From: Eutrophocola sp965662685
Lineage (GTDB): Bacteria; Pseudomonadota; Gammaproteobacteria; Pseudomonadales; Pseudohongiellaceae
DNA length: 64,000 nt
Assembly: GCA_965662685.1 (NCBI GenBank)
Contig: CBFIIQ010000001.1
Location: 124,001 to 188,000 of the forward strand
Reading direction: 5' to 3'
Positions 17,771 to 27,038 of the stretch are shown here, in pieces. Within the stretch, counting starts at the first letter, position 1. Each line of letters begins with the position of its first letter. The translations under genes and the position numbers were made by a program. The notes beneath the pieces are model-generated. The model saw only the letters and a program-made list of their open reading frames with translations, ran no database searches and was not told the DNA's origin.

Positions 17771-19780
17771 TTGACTAGCAACGTGATCTCCAAGATTCTG
17801 CTGCAATCTGTGCGCGCCATCGTAGCAGGTGTTACCACTTGCACCTGCCTCATCTCTTATTCTTTATTTGCCCAGCAAGCGGAACTGGGCACTGAAAACC
17901 TTGAGTTATTACAGGTCGATAACTTTTTTTTCAAGGATCACAACAAAAATGGCAGACTGGATCTTTATGAAGACTGGCGCCTGAGCGCTGAAGAGCGAGC
18001 AGAACATTTAGTCAGCCAGATGACTGTCGAGGAAAAAGCAGGCGCCATGTTGCATGGTACTCTACCGATGGATCAGTCAAAAAACCCCGCCGGCGCCGAT
18101 TATGATTATCCTCTCTCGGAAGAATTAATTCATGATCGCAATATCAATCATTTGATTACACGAATCAGTGGCAACCCGGGGAAAATTGCTGAAGAAAATA
18201 ATCATATCCAGATGCTGGCAGAAACTTCCCGCCTGGGCATTCCGGTCACCGTAAGTACCGATCCACGCCATCATTTTCAATTTACCGAGGGCGCTTCGGT
18301 GGCCAATACCGGTTTTTCACAATGGCCTGAAACCCTGGGCTTTGCTGCACTCAGAGATCCTGATCTGGTAAAACAGTTTGCAGATATCGCGCGTCAGGAA
18401 TACCAGGCAACAGGTATACATATGGGCCTGTCACCCCAGGCAGACCTGAGCACTGAGCCAAGATGGTCACGTATTAATGGCACTTTTGGCGAGGATGCTG
18501 AGCTGGCCAAAATACTGGTTCAGGCTTACGTGGAAGGCTTTCAGAATGGCAGCGAAGGCATTCATGAAGACAGTGTTGCCCTTGTAGTAAAACACTGGGT
18601 CGGCTATGGCGCAGCGGCAGAAGGCTTTGACAGTCATAATTATTATGGCCGCTATGCCATATTTCCAGGCAACAATTTTGCTTATCATGTAATTACATTT
18701 GAAGGCGCCTTTGATGCGAATGTTGCTGGCGTCATGCCGACCTATTCAATTCTTAAAGATTTAACTATCCAGGGTGTCGCAACAGAACAGCTAGGCGCTG
18801 GTTTTAATCGTTTTTTACTTACAGACCTGCTGAGAAATCAATATGGCTTTAGCGGGGTTGTTCTCTCAGACTGGGGCATCACCAGAGACTGCAGCGAAGC
18901 TTGTATAAACGGCAAGGATGCAGAAGGAATTCAGGGATTTCATAATTTTTCATCCGCCTGGGGAGTAATAGAGCTGACGATGCAGGAACGGTTTGCAAAG
19001 GGAATAGACGCTGGAATAGATCAGTTTGGCGGCGTTGAAGACACCACGGTCCTGGCAGCAACAATCAGGCAAGGCATGGTTAGTGAGGCGCGTATTAATC
19101 ATTCTGTACAGCAGATTATGGCGCAAAAATTTTCCCTTGGATTATTTGAACAGCCGCTGGTCAACGCCGGGAAGGCCAGCAATGAAGTTGGCAATGCGGC
19201 ATTTCTAAAGCAGGGCAAAGAAGCGCAAAGCAGATCATTAGTGCTGCTTGAAAATAAAAACAATGTGCTGCCGCTGACCGATAGAAAGGCGTCACTATAT
19301 CTTTACGGAGTCGACTCCAACATTGCAAAGTCCTATGGTTTTGACATAGTGGATGATCCTGAAAAAGCAGATCTTGCCATTATAAGAACCCATACCCCCT
19401 ATCAAATTCTGCACCCGGATTATGTATTTGGGCGTATGCAACATGAAGGCGATTTGTCGTTCAAGGACGGTAATGCCGATTATGAACTGATAAAAAAAAT
19501 CGCGGAGAATGGTAAGCCGGTCATCATCACGGTTTACCTGGACCGGCCGGCGATATTGACCAATATCATAGATAAAGCGGACGCCATACTCGGAAATTTC
19601 GGTATTAGTGATGCGTCGCTAATGGAGGCTATCGTGGGCAATATCCCCCCCCGGGGAAAATTGCCTTTTCAGTTACCCGCTACTATGGAGAGCGTTATAC
19701 AACAAGACGCCGACGTGCCTTTTGACTCTGCGCAAGCACTGTTTTCTTTTGGTTTTGGGCTCGAATACCACACGCAGTAG
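17771..19780 (+). CDS. Glycoside hydrolase family 3, exported beta-glucosidase
   Basis: The protein has 669 residues from the TTG at 17771, which has GTGAGG 9 bases upstream and opens a plausible signal peptide ending SYSLFAQQ; a GTG at 17756 is the alternative. After the signal comes an EF-hand-like DHNKNGRLDLYEDW, often seen in this GH3 branch. The GH3 N-domain includes VTVSTDPRH and VLSDWG; the Asp of SDWG, near residue 367, is the catalytic nucleophile. The C-domain begins near LVLLENKNNVLPL. The enzyme should release glucose from beta-linked oligosaccharides in the periplasm. Glucokinase and a sugar porter follow, which fits glucose uptake and phosphorylation. Confidence 0.9.
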   Translation: MTSNVISKILLQSVRAIVAGVTTCTCLISYSLFAQQAELGTENLELLQVDNFFFKDHNKNGRLDLYEDWRLSAEERAEHLVSQMTVEEKAGAMLHGTLPMDQSKNPAGADYDYPLSEELIHDRNINHLITRISGNPGKIAEENNHIQMLAETSRLGIPVTVSTDPRHHFQFTEGASVANTGFSQWPETLGFAALRDPDLVKQFADIARQEYQATGIHMGLSPQADLSTEPRWSRINGTFGEDAELAKILVQAYVEGFQNGSEGIHEDSVALVVKHWVGYGAAAEGFDSHNYYGRYAIFPGNNFAYHVITFEGAFDANVAGVMPTYSILKDLTIQGVATEQLGAGFNRFLLTDLLRNQYGFSGVVLSDWGITRDCSEACINGKDAEGIQGFHNFSSAWGVIELTMQERFAKGIDAGIDQFGGVEDTTVLAATIRQGMVSEARINHSVQQIMAQKFSLGLFEQPLVNAGKASNEVGNAAFLKQGKEAQSRSLVLLENKNNVLPLTDRKASLYLYGVDSNIAKSYGFDIVDDPEKADLAIIRTHTPYQILHPDYVFGRMQHEGDLSFKDGNADYELIKKIAENGKPVIITVYLDRPAILTNIIDKADAILGNFGISDASLMEAIVGNIPPRGKLPFQLPATMESVIQQDADVPFDSAQALFSFGFGLEYHTQ

Positions 19781-19807
19781 GCTCTACGCAGTTACTTCGA
19801 TACCAGG

Positions 19808-20767
19808 TCAGGCATCACCTTGCCGGAAATAGGCTGCAGCACCCAGTAATCCTGGATATTGTGCGGTAACAATAAAAGTGGCTATTTTTTCATTGTAGGA
19901 ACGATAGCGCCCTTTATTTTCAAAACAGTTTCTGAATTCACTGCGCTTAACAAAATCAACAAATCTCGGCACGATTCCGCCACTGATATAGACTCCGCCA
20001 AAAGCAGCCGAAGCCAGCGCCAGGCTGCCGCAAAAAGAGCCAAGCATGGCACAAAAAAGGTTTAATGTTTTCAGGCAGCTGGCCGACTCACCAGCAAGAG
20101 CCTGATCAGTGATCTGTTGTGCGCTCAATAATGGAGAGTCAATATTCTCTATTTCACAGACAGCTGCATTTAACTCTGAAAGCCCGGGTCCCGATAAAAT
20201 TCTCTCAGCCGAAACATGACCATATTTGCGGTGAAAAATACTCCATATTTCCTGCTCATAAAATGTATTGGGGGAAAAATCCATATGACCACCTTCCCCG
20301 GGCAGCACCAGCCATTTACTCCCGCGCCGTGCCAGTATTGCCACCCCCAGCCCCGTTCCGGGACCGCATATCAGGGATGATTTCTGAGGATCAATTTCAC
20401 CTGTGCCAACCTGTGCTATTTCAGTACCGCCCAGCAACGGCATAGCCAGCGCAATAGCATGGTAGTCATTAATGATATGCAGGCTGCTCAGTGACAGCTG
20501 GTCTTTCAAGGCCTGGCGTGAAAATGACCAATCCAGATTCGTCATGCTTACCTGATCTTCTTCCGAAGGATCAGCAACAGGGCTGGCAATAGCAATACAC
20601 AAGTCTGTTACTTCAAGCTTGTGTACTTTGAGATAGGAAGCAAGAGCCTCTGTTGGTCCTGCGAACTCAAGGCAGGGCAAGGCCTCAATACCCTTGAGAT
20701 TATGATCTTCATCGAGGTAGGCAATTCGGCAATTGGTACCCCCTATATCCATCACAACTTGCAGCAT
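19808..20767 (-). CDS. glk: Glucokinase
   Basis: The start is the ATG at 20765-20767 (319 residues); a longer frame to 20833 adds a residue run lacking any family match. Motifs of the bacterial Glk family are plain: DIGGTNCRIA at the N-terminus (phosphate 1), HIINDYHAIALA with the catalytic Asp, ICGPGTGLGVA, GEGGHMDF, and VYISGGI for adenosine binding. It phosphorylates glucose with ATP in the cytosol. The gene converges with the GH3 gene, 27 bases away, and diverges from the sugar porter, so it completes a small glucoside-use cluster although not on the same transcript as either. Confidence 0.93.
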   Translation of the reverse strand: MLQVVMDIGGTNCRIAYLDEDHNLKGIEALPCLEFAGPTEALASYLKVHKLEVTDLCIAIASPVADPSEEDQVSMTNLDWSFSRQALKDQLSLSSLHIINDYHAIALAMPLLGGTEIAQVGTGEIDPQKSSLICGPGTGLGVAILARRGSKWLVLPGEGGHMDFSPNTFYEQEIWSIFHRKYGHVSAERILSGPGLSELNAAVCEIENIDSPLLSAQQITDQALAGESASCLKTLNLFCAMLGSFCGSLALASAAFGGVYISGGIVPRFVDFVKRSEFRNCFENKGRYRSYNEKIATFIVTAQYPGLLGAAAYFRQGDA

Positions 20768-20948
20768 AGTATGACGATTTTTAATCCTGAAAAAAGAAAT
20801 GCCAAAGCAAAAGAGTGGGCTTAAGTGTATCACCAGTTATCCGGCTAAATGATACCGGGAATTAAAACTTGATTCAGGCGACTTTAATACCTTACCCTGC
20901 CGGGTCTCCCCGTGTTCTTACAATAACAATAAATATCAGGCAAATAAC

Positions 20949-22409
20949 ATGACCGCGGTCAAATCCAGAAATTCCAGATCGACAATTCTTTTTATTACCG
21001 CTGTAGTAGCCATGGGCGGATTATTATTCGGTTATGACACCGGCGTTATATCCGGCAGCCAACTTTACTTTACCGAGTTTTTTGATTTAAGCACGGCCCA
21101 ACAGGGCTGGGCTGTCAGCAGCGCAATATATGGCTGCCTGTTTGGCGCTTTGGCGAGTGGTTATCTTACGAAACAGATCAGCCGTAAATTTACCCTGATT
21201 TTTTCTGCTGTCCTTTTTCTTATTTCTGCCTGGGGTTCTGGAATAGCAAACTCTCTTCTGGAGCTTTCTGTTTACCGCATTATTGGCGGCTTTGGCGTGG
21301 GTATGGCGTCCATGGCAGCGCCAATGTACATCGCAGAAATCTCGCCACCCAAAGAACGTGGCCAAATGGTTTCCTTCTATCAACTTGCGGTTGTTATCGG
21401 ATTTTTTATCGTGTTTCTGGCCAATTATTTTATTGGCAACGGGATCATCAATTTCATTTCCCTGTCAAATGGAAACGATCTGCATAGCTGGAATGTTGAA
21501 CAGGGCTGGCGCATCATGTTCTGGTCTGAACTTATACCCGCCGGTCTGTTTTTTATCCTGTTATTTTTTGTTCCCCACACACCTCGCTGGTTAGTGTTGA
21601 AACAGAGAACTGACCAGGCCAGGGACGTTCTGGCAGTAATAACATCGAGCGAGGAAGAAGCCCGGCTTGAGCTTGAAGACATTGAATTGTCTTTTTCAGA
21701 AACGCAGGTGCACCATAGAATAACAATGAGCTCTAAAGGAATCGCTTTTATATTATTCCTCGGCATCATGCTTTCCATTTTCCAACAAACCACAGGGATA
21801 AACGCGATCCTTTATTATGGTGCCGAAATTTTCAGCAATGCCCTGGGGTATGGCCCTGAAGACGCCTTAAAGCAGCAATTATGGACTGCTGGCGTCAACC
21901 TGGCTTTTACATTTATTGCTATATTCAGTATCGACAAATGGGGAAGAAAACCGCTTTTACTCACCGGCATCGCTGGCATGTTCCTTGGCTTGAGCGTCCT
22001 CGCCTTGACAATTTACAGCAGGCAAATGGGGATCATTTCCTTACTGGCAATACTGCTTTTTATTGGCTCGTTTGCAATGTCCATGGGGCCTGTCGTCTGG
22101 GTACTGCTTTCAGAAATTTTTCCCAACACCATTCGAAGTTTTGCCATGTCTATCGCCGTAGCTGCGCAATGGTTGTTTAATGCTATCGTTGCCAATAGTT
22201 TTCCTGTCATTAATGGCAGCCAGCTGAACACTGAAACGTTTAACGGGGTACTGCCTTATTTAATTTTTTCCTCGTTTTGTGTGATCACTTTTGTCTTCGT
22301 ATGGCGCCTGGTACCTGAAACCAAGGGTAAAACGCTGGAAGAGCTTGAAGCACTATGGACCGGGGAAAATGTATTCCATACTGCTGATGAAATCGAACCA
22401 GACAGGTAA
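20949..22409 (+). CDS. Sugar porter, MFS (XylE/GalP type)
   Basis: The protein has 486 residues and twelve membrane spans. Sugar-porter signatures are present: GYDTGVISGSQ in span 1, YRIIGGFGVGMAS, YIAEISPPKERG, QQTTGINAILYY in span 7, DKWGRKPLL between spans 8 and 9, and PETKGKTLEELE after span 12. It should move glucose or a related hexose or pentose in symport with protons. It is divergent from glucokinase with 181 bases between; the GH3 gene lies further upstream on its own strand. The start ATG at 20949 has only a weak A-rich leader. Confidence 0.9.
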   Translation: MTAVKSRNSRSTILFITAVVAMGGLLFGYDTGVISGSQLYFTEFFDLSTAQQGWAVSSAIYGCLFGALASGYLTKQISRKFTLIFSAVLFLISAWGSGIANSLLELSVYRIIGGFGVGMASMAAPMYIAEISPPKERGQMVSFYQLAVVIGFFIVFLANYFIGNGIINFISLSNGNDLHSWNVEQGWRIMFWSELIPAGLFFILLFFVPHTPRWLVLKQRTDQARDVLAVITSSEEEARLELEDIELSFSETQVHHRITMSSKGIAFILFLGIMLSIFQQTTGINAILYYGAEIFSNALGYGPEDALKQQLWTAGVNLAFTFIAIFSIDKWGRKPLLLTGIAGMFLGLSVLALTIYSRQMGIISLLAILLFIGSFAMSMGPVVWVLLSEIFPNTIRSFAMSIAVAAQWLFNAIVANSFPVINGSQLNTETFNGVLPYLIFSSFCVITFVFVWRLVPETKGKTLEELEALWTGENVFHTADEIEPDR

Positions 22410-22597
22410 CAAATACTCAGGGAGTCAATCGCGGCTAAATGTCTGGCAAGGCGAGGAGTTCTGGCGTTTATGCGATTGTTCAAATACCTGAAACGGGGCA
22501 TATCGCGGTCGGAGAATTATTCAGCCATAAATTTTTTACCTGCCTTGATCGGCTAATGAAAGGAAGTGACGATGTTGCTTGCCTACATTTGCCAGGG

Positions 22598-22638
22598 CAA
22601 AAAAAAGCGGAGTAAATTGAGCTTCAATTTACTCCGCT
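22598..22638 (-). terminator. Intrinsic terminator of the sulfur/oxidase block
   Basis: A 15-base perfect stem (AGCGGAGTAAATTGA with its complement) and a 3-base loop lie 18 bases past the rhodanese stop codon. A run of eight T follows on the minus strand. It is the strongest terminator in this part of the window. Confidence 0.9.
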
Positions 22639-22656
22639 GCGTTTGTTAATTATGCC

Positions 22657-23013
22657 TCAAAGCGAACTGCTCATCTCGCCCATATTGCGCAAGACCCTGA
22701 CGTCGTCAATGCCTCCCATATTATTAACATTGGTGAAACCTGCCGCTTCCAGAATTGCCTTGGCCTGACCCGCCCTGTTTCCGCTTCGACAATAAAGATT
22801 GATTTCATCACCCATATCATAAGATGCAGCGAAAACCTCAACATTAATAGTGGCTAATGGAATGCTTAGATCCCCATCAATATGGTTGTCGCTGTATTCC
22901 TCAACAGTTCTGACATCGATCCAGACTGGCTGCGGGGTGCTTGCACAAGCGACCAGTGTCAACAGGGTCACGACAGTGACGAAATTAGCAAGAGGCTTGA
23001 TTATGGAATTCAT
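22657..23013 (-). CDS. Rhodanese-domain lipoprotein (PspE-like)
   Basis: The 118 residues begin with a lipoprotein signal (lipobox LVACAS) followed by one rhodanese domain: VWIDVRTVEEY, HIDGDLSIPL, and the active-site loop YCRSGNR with its persulfide-forming cysteine near residue 74. Small periplasmic rhodaneses such as PspE move sulfane sulfur from thiosulfate to an acceptor such as cyanide or a protein thiol. It lies 112 bases after the TsdA-like cytochrome on the same strand and directly before a strong terminator, so it may be the last gene of the oxidase operon. Confidence 0.9.
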   Translation of the reverse strand: MNSIIKPLANFVTVVTLLTLVACASTPQPVWIDVRTVEEYSDNHIDGDLSIPLATINVEVFAASYDMGDEINLYCRSGNRAGQAKAILEAAGFTNVNNMGGIDDVRVLRNMGEMSSSL

Positions 23014-23125
23014 TATTACTTTCCTTATGTAGATTTAAATAGTGATGACATTTTGGTCCTTTCTGATGAAAGTTTAAAGCCTGAGCATGTATTCCGCGAT
23101 TGCGGGACGATTACTGCTGTCAGGG

Positions 23126-24079
23126 CTACTGCGAATTTAATTGCTCATAGTAATCACGAATGGGCTGGAACGGCCCAAACTGGTGCTGCTCCTGTGGGAA
23201 AGAGTCTGCATAGGGCAGGTAGGGGCTATCCACCGGTTTGCGCCACAGCTCGGGAAAATCCTCTTCCAGTGACGCCTTGATCGGACGCGGCTGGGAATTA
23301 ACATAGGCTGCCACATCATAGGCCTCATCATTACTCAGGTCCGGCAAGCCTAAAGGCATACGCGCCTTGATAAAGCGGGCCGCGGTTAGTACCCGGGTCA
23401 TACCCGCACCGTTATTATAGCTTTCCGGTCCCCATAGCGGCGGAAAGACGTAGCCATCCAGCAGGTCTGCAGTCTGCTTAAGGCCCATGCCATCCGCACC
23501 ATGACAAATCTGGCATTTGTCCTCGTAAACTATTTTGCCGGCTTGCGGACTGGCCCTGCGTTGCGGCTCTATAAAAGCAGGGGGTTCAATCGCTTTGGTT
23601 TTTTCCTCACTCATAATATTGAATTGCTGCCCGAGACTGAGGATATAGGTTTCCATGGCAATCATCTCGACGCTGTCACGGGACAGTGGCTTGCCATTCA
23701 TGCTGCGCTGCATACAGCCATTAATACGATCCCTGAGATCAGCTTCACCGCCGTCACGCCCGGAGAAGCGTGGATAACGTGACGCCGACTGCAACAATGA
23801 CAATGTGCCCGGCGTGGTGCCGGACTCAAGATGACAAGAGGCACAGTCGAGACCATTACCGGAATAACGCATGGCTGGGTCAGATTGTTCCGGTCCCAGC
23901 AGGCGAGTGGTTTCACGGAGTAATTGTTGGCCATAGGCGGCGGTAGCGGCCGCCGGTACCGCTGCTGGCTCTTCTTGCGCAGGGCCTCTATTGAGGCCAA
24001 ACAGGATGACCAGAACACCTAACAGGCTGGTTGCCCCGAGCACCAGTATCACGCCATGACTGATATTACGTTCGCTCAT
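23126..24079 (-). CDS. Membrane-anchored diheme cytochrome c, TsdA-like
   Basis: This 317-residue protein has an N-terminal membrane anchor (about residues 9-30), then two class-I cytochrome c domains: CASCH (C79, C82, H83) and CQICH (C189, C192, H193). The first domain has the surroundings typical of thiosulfate dehydrogenase TsdA (GLDCASCHLESGT, then RINGCMQRSMNG). Cys122 sits where TsdA has the axial cysteine of its catalytic heme; this is read from motif spacing, not an alignment. TsdA joins two thiosulfates to tetrathionate and passes electrons to a cytochrome. Its start overlaps the stop of the 71-residue gene by 4 bases, and that gene in turn overlaps the fused oxidase, so the oxidase is the obvious electron acceptor. 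Confidence 0.88.
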   Translation of the reverse strand: MSERNISHGVILVLGATSLLGVLVILFGLNRGPAQEEPAAVPAAATAAYGQQLLRETTRLLGPEQSDPAMRYSGNGLDCASCHLESGTTPGTLSLLQSASRYPRFSGRDGGEADLRDRINGCMQRSMNGKPLSRDSVEMIAMETYILSLGQQFNIMSEEKTKAIEPPAFIEPQRRASPQAGKIVYEDKCQICHGADGMGLKQTADLLDGYVFPPLWGPESYNNGAGMTRVLTAARFIKARMPLGLPDLSNDEAYDVAAYVNSQPRPIKASLEEDFPELWRKPVDSPYLPYADSFPQEQHQFGPFQPIRDYYEQLNSQ

Positions 24080-24291
24080 AGGATTTCTCGTTGCTCTTCA
24101 ACTTCATTAACCTGGTGCTGCGCATTAAATTCATCCGCATGCTGATAATGCTTTTCGAAATTGTTCAACTGTTGCTGAAACAGGTATTTCGGTTTCTCAA
24201 TGCGGGCTCGCAGTTCACTACGCATTCCCCAGGCCAGCAAAAAGATTAGTGCCAGTACTACGGAGGTTAGCACGATGATATCAATAATCAT
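24076..24291 (-). CDS. Small single-span protein, CcoQ-like by position
   Basis: The 71 residues have one membrane span near residues 4-22 (IVLTSVVLALIFLLAWGM), then a charged tail rich in Glu, Gln and His. Its start overlaps the fused oxidase stop by 4 bases (ATGA), and its stop overlaps the diheme gene start the same way, so translation is coupled. CcoQ is the small single-span subunit of cbb3 oxidases, and this occupies an equivalent place, but I see no clear sequence match. It could also be an assembly factor. Confidence 0.75.
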   Translation of the reverse strand: MIIDIIVLTSVVLALIFLLAWGMRSELRARIEKPKYLFQQQLNNFEKHYQHADEFNAQHQVNEVEEQREIL

Positions 24292-26957
24292 GGCCCGTGC
24301 TCATACAACTGACGCAGATAATAACTCACCGCCAGGATCTCGGACTCTGACAATCGATCAGTCCAGGGCGCCATGGAGGAGCCTTCGATACCATTATTCA
24401 AAACCCGAACACTCTCTCCCAAGCCAGGACGCTGGTTTGTAAAATCAGTGGGAGCTATGGATAACTGGCTGATGGCAAAACCCTGACCATCACCAACCTC
24501 ACCATGACATTGAGCACAGTTATTCTGGTATACCCGCCCTCCTGTTTCCAGTTGTTGCTGAGAGGGGGGCGCTATTGATTCTTCTACAGTAAAGGCTTTC
24601 ACATAAGCCGCCAACGCGTTCAGCCCACTAAGCGGAATATCCCGCCAGGCCGGCATCGCTGTGCCAGGCACACCATGCCAAAGCACTTGCGCCAGACGCT
24701 CCCGGGTAAAATCATATTGCGTTAAATTAGCCGGACGCGGTCGCAACCAGTCAGCCGCTGGTCCATTCCCCGTACCATTGTCTCCATGACAACCCGCACA
24801 TAACGTCAGCCAAAGCTTCTCGCCTGTTGCCCCGCCTTCCGGCAAAGCAGTACTGCCAAGTACAGGGGCTTCTCCTGAGGCGCGAGCCATACCAGGGTGC
24901 GCATTTAAGGACGACGAGTTCACTGCCATTTGCGCCCATTTATGTTCGGGATAAAGCGCCCTTACCTTTTCATCAGCATCCGGCCAGGCCAGATCCCTCG
25001 CTCTACCCAATGACTCAATATATGCCACCAGATCAAGGGCTTCCTGCTTGGGCTGGTCTGCACTGCCATTAAAAAAGACATTGTAAGATGGCATGATGGA
25101 CCAGGGCACCACACTGCGAGGTGCATACAGATGCGCCAGATGCCAGTCGCGATTACGCGTACCACTGCTGCGCGACAAGTCAGGACCAACACGCCGGGTG
25201 CCCCACATATGCGGTGTATCAAACTGACCCTCCCAGGCCAGAGTGGGTGCGCCAAAGCGATTGATGTCCGCTTCCGTATAACGTATTTGCTGGGTATGAC
25301 AATAGGAACAGCCTTCCCTTGCGTAGATCTTTCTGCCACGAGCTTCAGAATCAGACAGAGCATAAAGATCGGCTGGAGACATGGCTGCAATCTGCCGATC
25401 CAGTTCCATGCCGGGCAAGACACCCAGCAAGACTACTGAAAAAATAAAAAATCCGATTGCAGCGCTTGCGGCTACCCGATAGGACATGCGTAAAAAGTAT
25501 GCGGGGGACGCCGGGGACTCGTTCGCAGACTGCGGGGCACTGGCTGCGGCATGTTCATCATTGCGCTGACTGCAGAGCAGTTTGACGCCTGCGCCTTTTT
25601 CTCCACTGCACAACCCGTAAAACAGCAGAATAAACCCGGCCACAATGGGTATAGATGAAAGGGAACGAACCAGCCAGTAAGGTCTGGATTGCTGCACAGA
25701 CTCATACCAGGGCGAACCATTTTGCCACAGTTCGGCCTGCACCAGACCGGCAATGGTCAGGTCAATAACCATAATGCTGATACCAATCACCAGTAACCAG
25801 AATGATAGCGACAGTGCTCCAGCGTTATAGCGCGCCCAGGGGATACGTTGCCAACTATGAACAATGCCGCCAATACCGGCAAAGGTGGCGAAGCCAAGCA
25901 TAGCCAGATGGGAATGGCCGATGACCCAGTCGGTAAAATGCACCACCTGGTTCAATGACATTTGTGCCTGCAAGGCTCCCTGCACACTGACAATCAGGTA
26001 AAAGACTGTGGCTACAACAACAAAGCGCAGACCGATATCTTTTTGCAGCATGGCTGAACCACGCAAAGACATAAGCAGGTTCGTCACCACGACTATTACG
26101 ATCACTCCCAGCAATGCAGAGGCGGCAATGGCACCTAATTGCGCCGCCATGGGGATGACCGAGAACACATAGTGATGGGTACCATTGAGAGGGTAGAGAA
26201 AAAACAAGCCCCAAAATCCCAGCATCGAAAGGAAGTGACTATAAATGGGTCTACCGGTTACGGCAGGAATAACAAAATACAGTATTGATAATGCCAATGG
26301 TGTGACAAACAGCCCTACCGCGTCATGAATCCAAAGCCCGGTAAAAGCGGCACTTTTCGCCCCCGGCACCAGCTCAGGGAAAATATTTCCCATGGGGTAG
26401 GCCAGCAAAGTAAACACCAGCGCACCAATGATGTACCAGCTTGATACATAGAGATCTTCGAGGCCATTTTTAAAAAATGGGGGCAGGAACTGAATCGCTG
26501 CCAACATCAGGGCAGCAATAACAAAGACATCAATAACAAGCGGAAATTCTGCCCATTCAATAGGCTGACTCACCCCACTGAGCACCAGCAGCCAGCCCGG
26601 CAGCATCACCACAAAATTCCACAGTGCGAATAACCAGCGACCCAGACTGTGACTAAAAATCTTGCGACCGGTGAGAACTGGTACAGCGTGATAGAGAAAT
26701 GCCAGGAAGGCATTCCCCAGCCAACCCAGCATGATGCCCTGGGTATGGGCATAGCGCATTCGGCCCCAGGCCATCGAGTGCCAGGAACCCAATGCATCAG
26801 GCAGGAAGAATTGCAGGGAAATGGCGATACCACACAAAATAGCGAACAATACACAGACCAGCGCGGCCACGCTGTGGGCATAGACCAGACGGGTATCTAC
26901 CAGACCATCAGCAGAAACTTCCCTGTTTGGAGGCAATACGGTTTTTGCTTCACTCAT
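24288..26957 (-). CDS. Fused cbb3-type oxidase: CcoN + CcoO + two cytochrome c domains
   Basis: This single 889-residue protein combines subunits that are normally separate. Residues about 1-470 are the heme-copper subunit CcoN: YAHTQGIML carries a low-spin heme histidine, LWIHDAVG a CuB histidine, FLYPLNGTHHY both the His pair and the cross-linking Tyr, and HFTDWVIGHSHLAM the last heme ligands. Residues about 490-660 are CcoO, a span followed by CSYCHTQQIRY (C550, C553, H554). Two class-I cytochrome c domains follow with CAGCH (C720) and CAQCH (C814), resembling diheme CcoP. It should reduce O2 to water and may pump protons. CcoN-CcoO fusions are known; adding both CcoP-like domains is unusual. 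No maturation genes (ccoGHIS) are in the window. Confidence 0.92.
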   Translation of the reverse strand: MSEAKTVLPPNREVSADGLVDTRLVYAHSVAALVCVLFAILCGIAISLQFFLPDALGSWHSMAWGRMRYAHTQGIMLGWLGNAFLAFLYHAVPVLTGRKIFSHSLGRWLFALWNFVVMLPGWLLVLSGVSQPIEWAEFPLVIDVFVIAALMLAAIQFLPPFFKNGLEDLYVSSWYIIGALVFTLLAYPMGNIFPELVPGAKSAAFTGLWIHDAVGLFVTPLALSILYFVIPAVTGRPIYSHFLSMLGFWGLFFLYPLNGTHHYVFSVIPMAAQLGAIAASALLGVIVIVVVTNLLMSLRGSAMLQKDIGLRFVVVATVFYLIVSVQGALQAQMSLNQVVHFTDWVIGHSHLAMLGFATFAGIGGIVHSWQRIPWARYNAGALSLSFWLLVIGISIMVIDLTIAGLVQAELWQNGSPWYESVQQSRPYWLVRSLSSIPIVAGFILLFYGLCSGEKGAGVKLLCSQRNDEHAAASAPQSANESPASPAYFLRMSYRVAASAAIGFFIFSVVLLGVLPGMELDRQIAAMSPADLYALSDSEARGRKIYAREGCSYCHTQQIRYTEADINRFGAPTLAWEGQFDTPHMWGTRRVGPDLSRSSGTRNRDWHLAHLYAPRSVVPWSIMPSYNVFFNGSADQPKQEALDLVAYIESLGRARDLAWPDADEKVRALYPEHKWAQMAVNSSSLNAHPGMARASGEAPVLGSTALPEGGATGEKLWLTLCAGCHGDNGTGNGPAADWLRPRPANLTQYDFTRERLAQVLWHGVPGTAMPAWRDIPLSGLNALAAYVKAFTVEESIAPPSQQQLETGGRVYQNNCAQCHGEVGDGQGFAISQLSIAPTDFTNQRPGLGESVRVLNNGIEGSSMAPWTDRLSESEILAVSYYLRQLYEHGP

Positions 26958-26973
26958 GCGAAATTCTTATCTT

Positions 26974-27038
26974 GCATACTTCTCCCGCATACTTATCCCG
27001 CATACTTATCCCGCATACTTATCCCGCATACTTATCCC
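26974..27038. repeat. Five-copy tandem array of a 13-bp unit
   Basis: The unit GCATACTTATCCC occurs five times head to tail; the first copy has a T-to-C-type change (ACTTCTCCC). The array fills the 74-base gap between the DsrE-like gene and the fused oxidase and includes the DsrE-like stop codon in its last full unit. No hairpin is apparent within a unit. Confidence 0.92.

Noticed and set aside
22410..22597. A short coding frame after the sugar porter
   Set aside because: Frames here lack a ribosome binding site and any recognisable family pattern.
26974..27038. Direct repeats as a CRISPR array
   Set aside because: The units are 13 bases with no spacers between them and no cas gene nearby. 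It is a simple tandem repeat.
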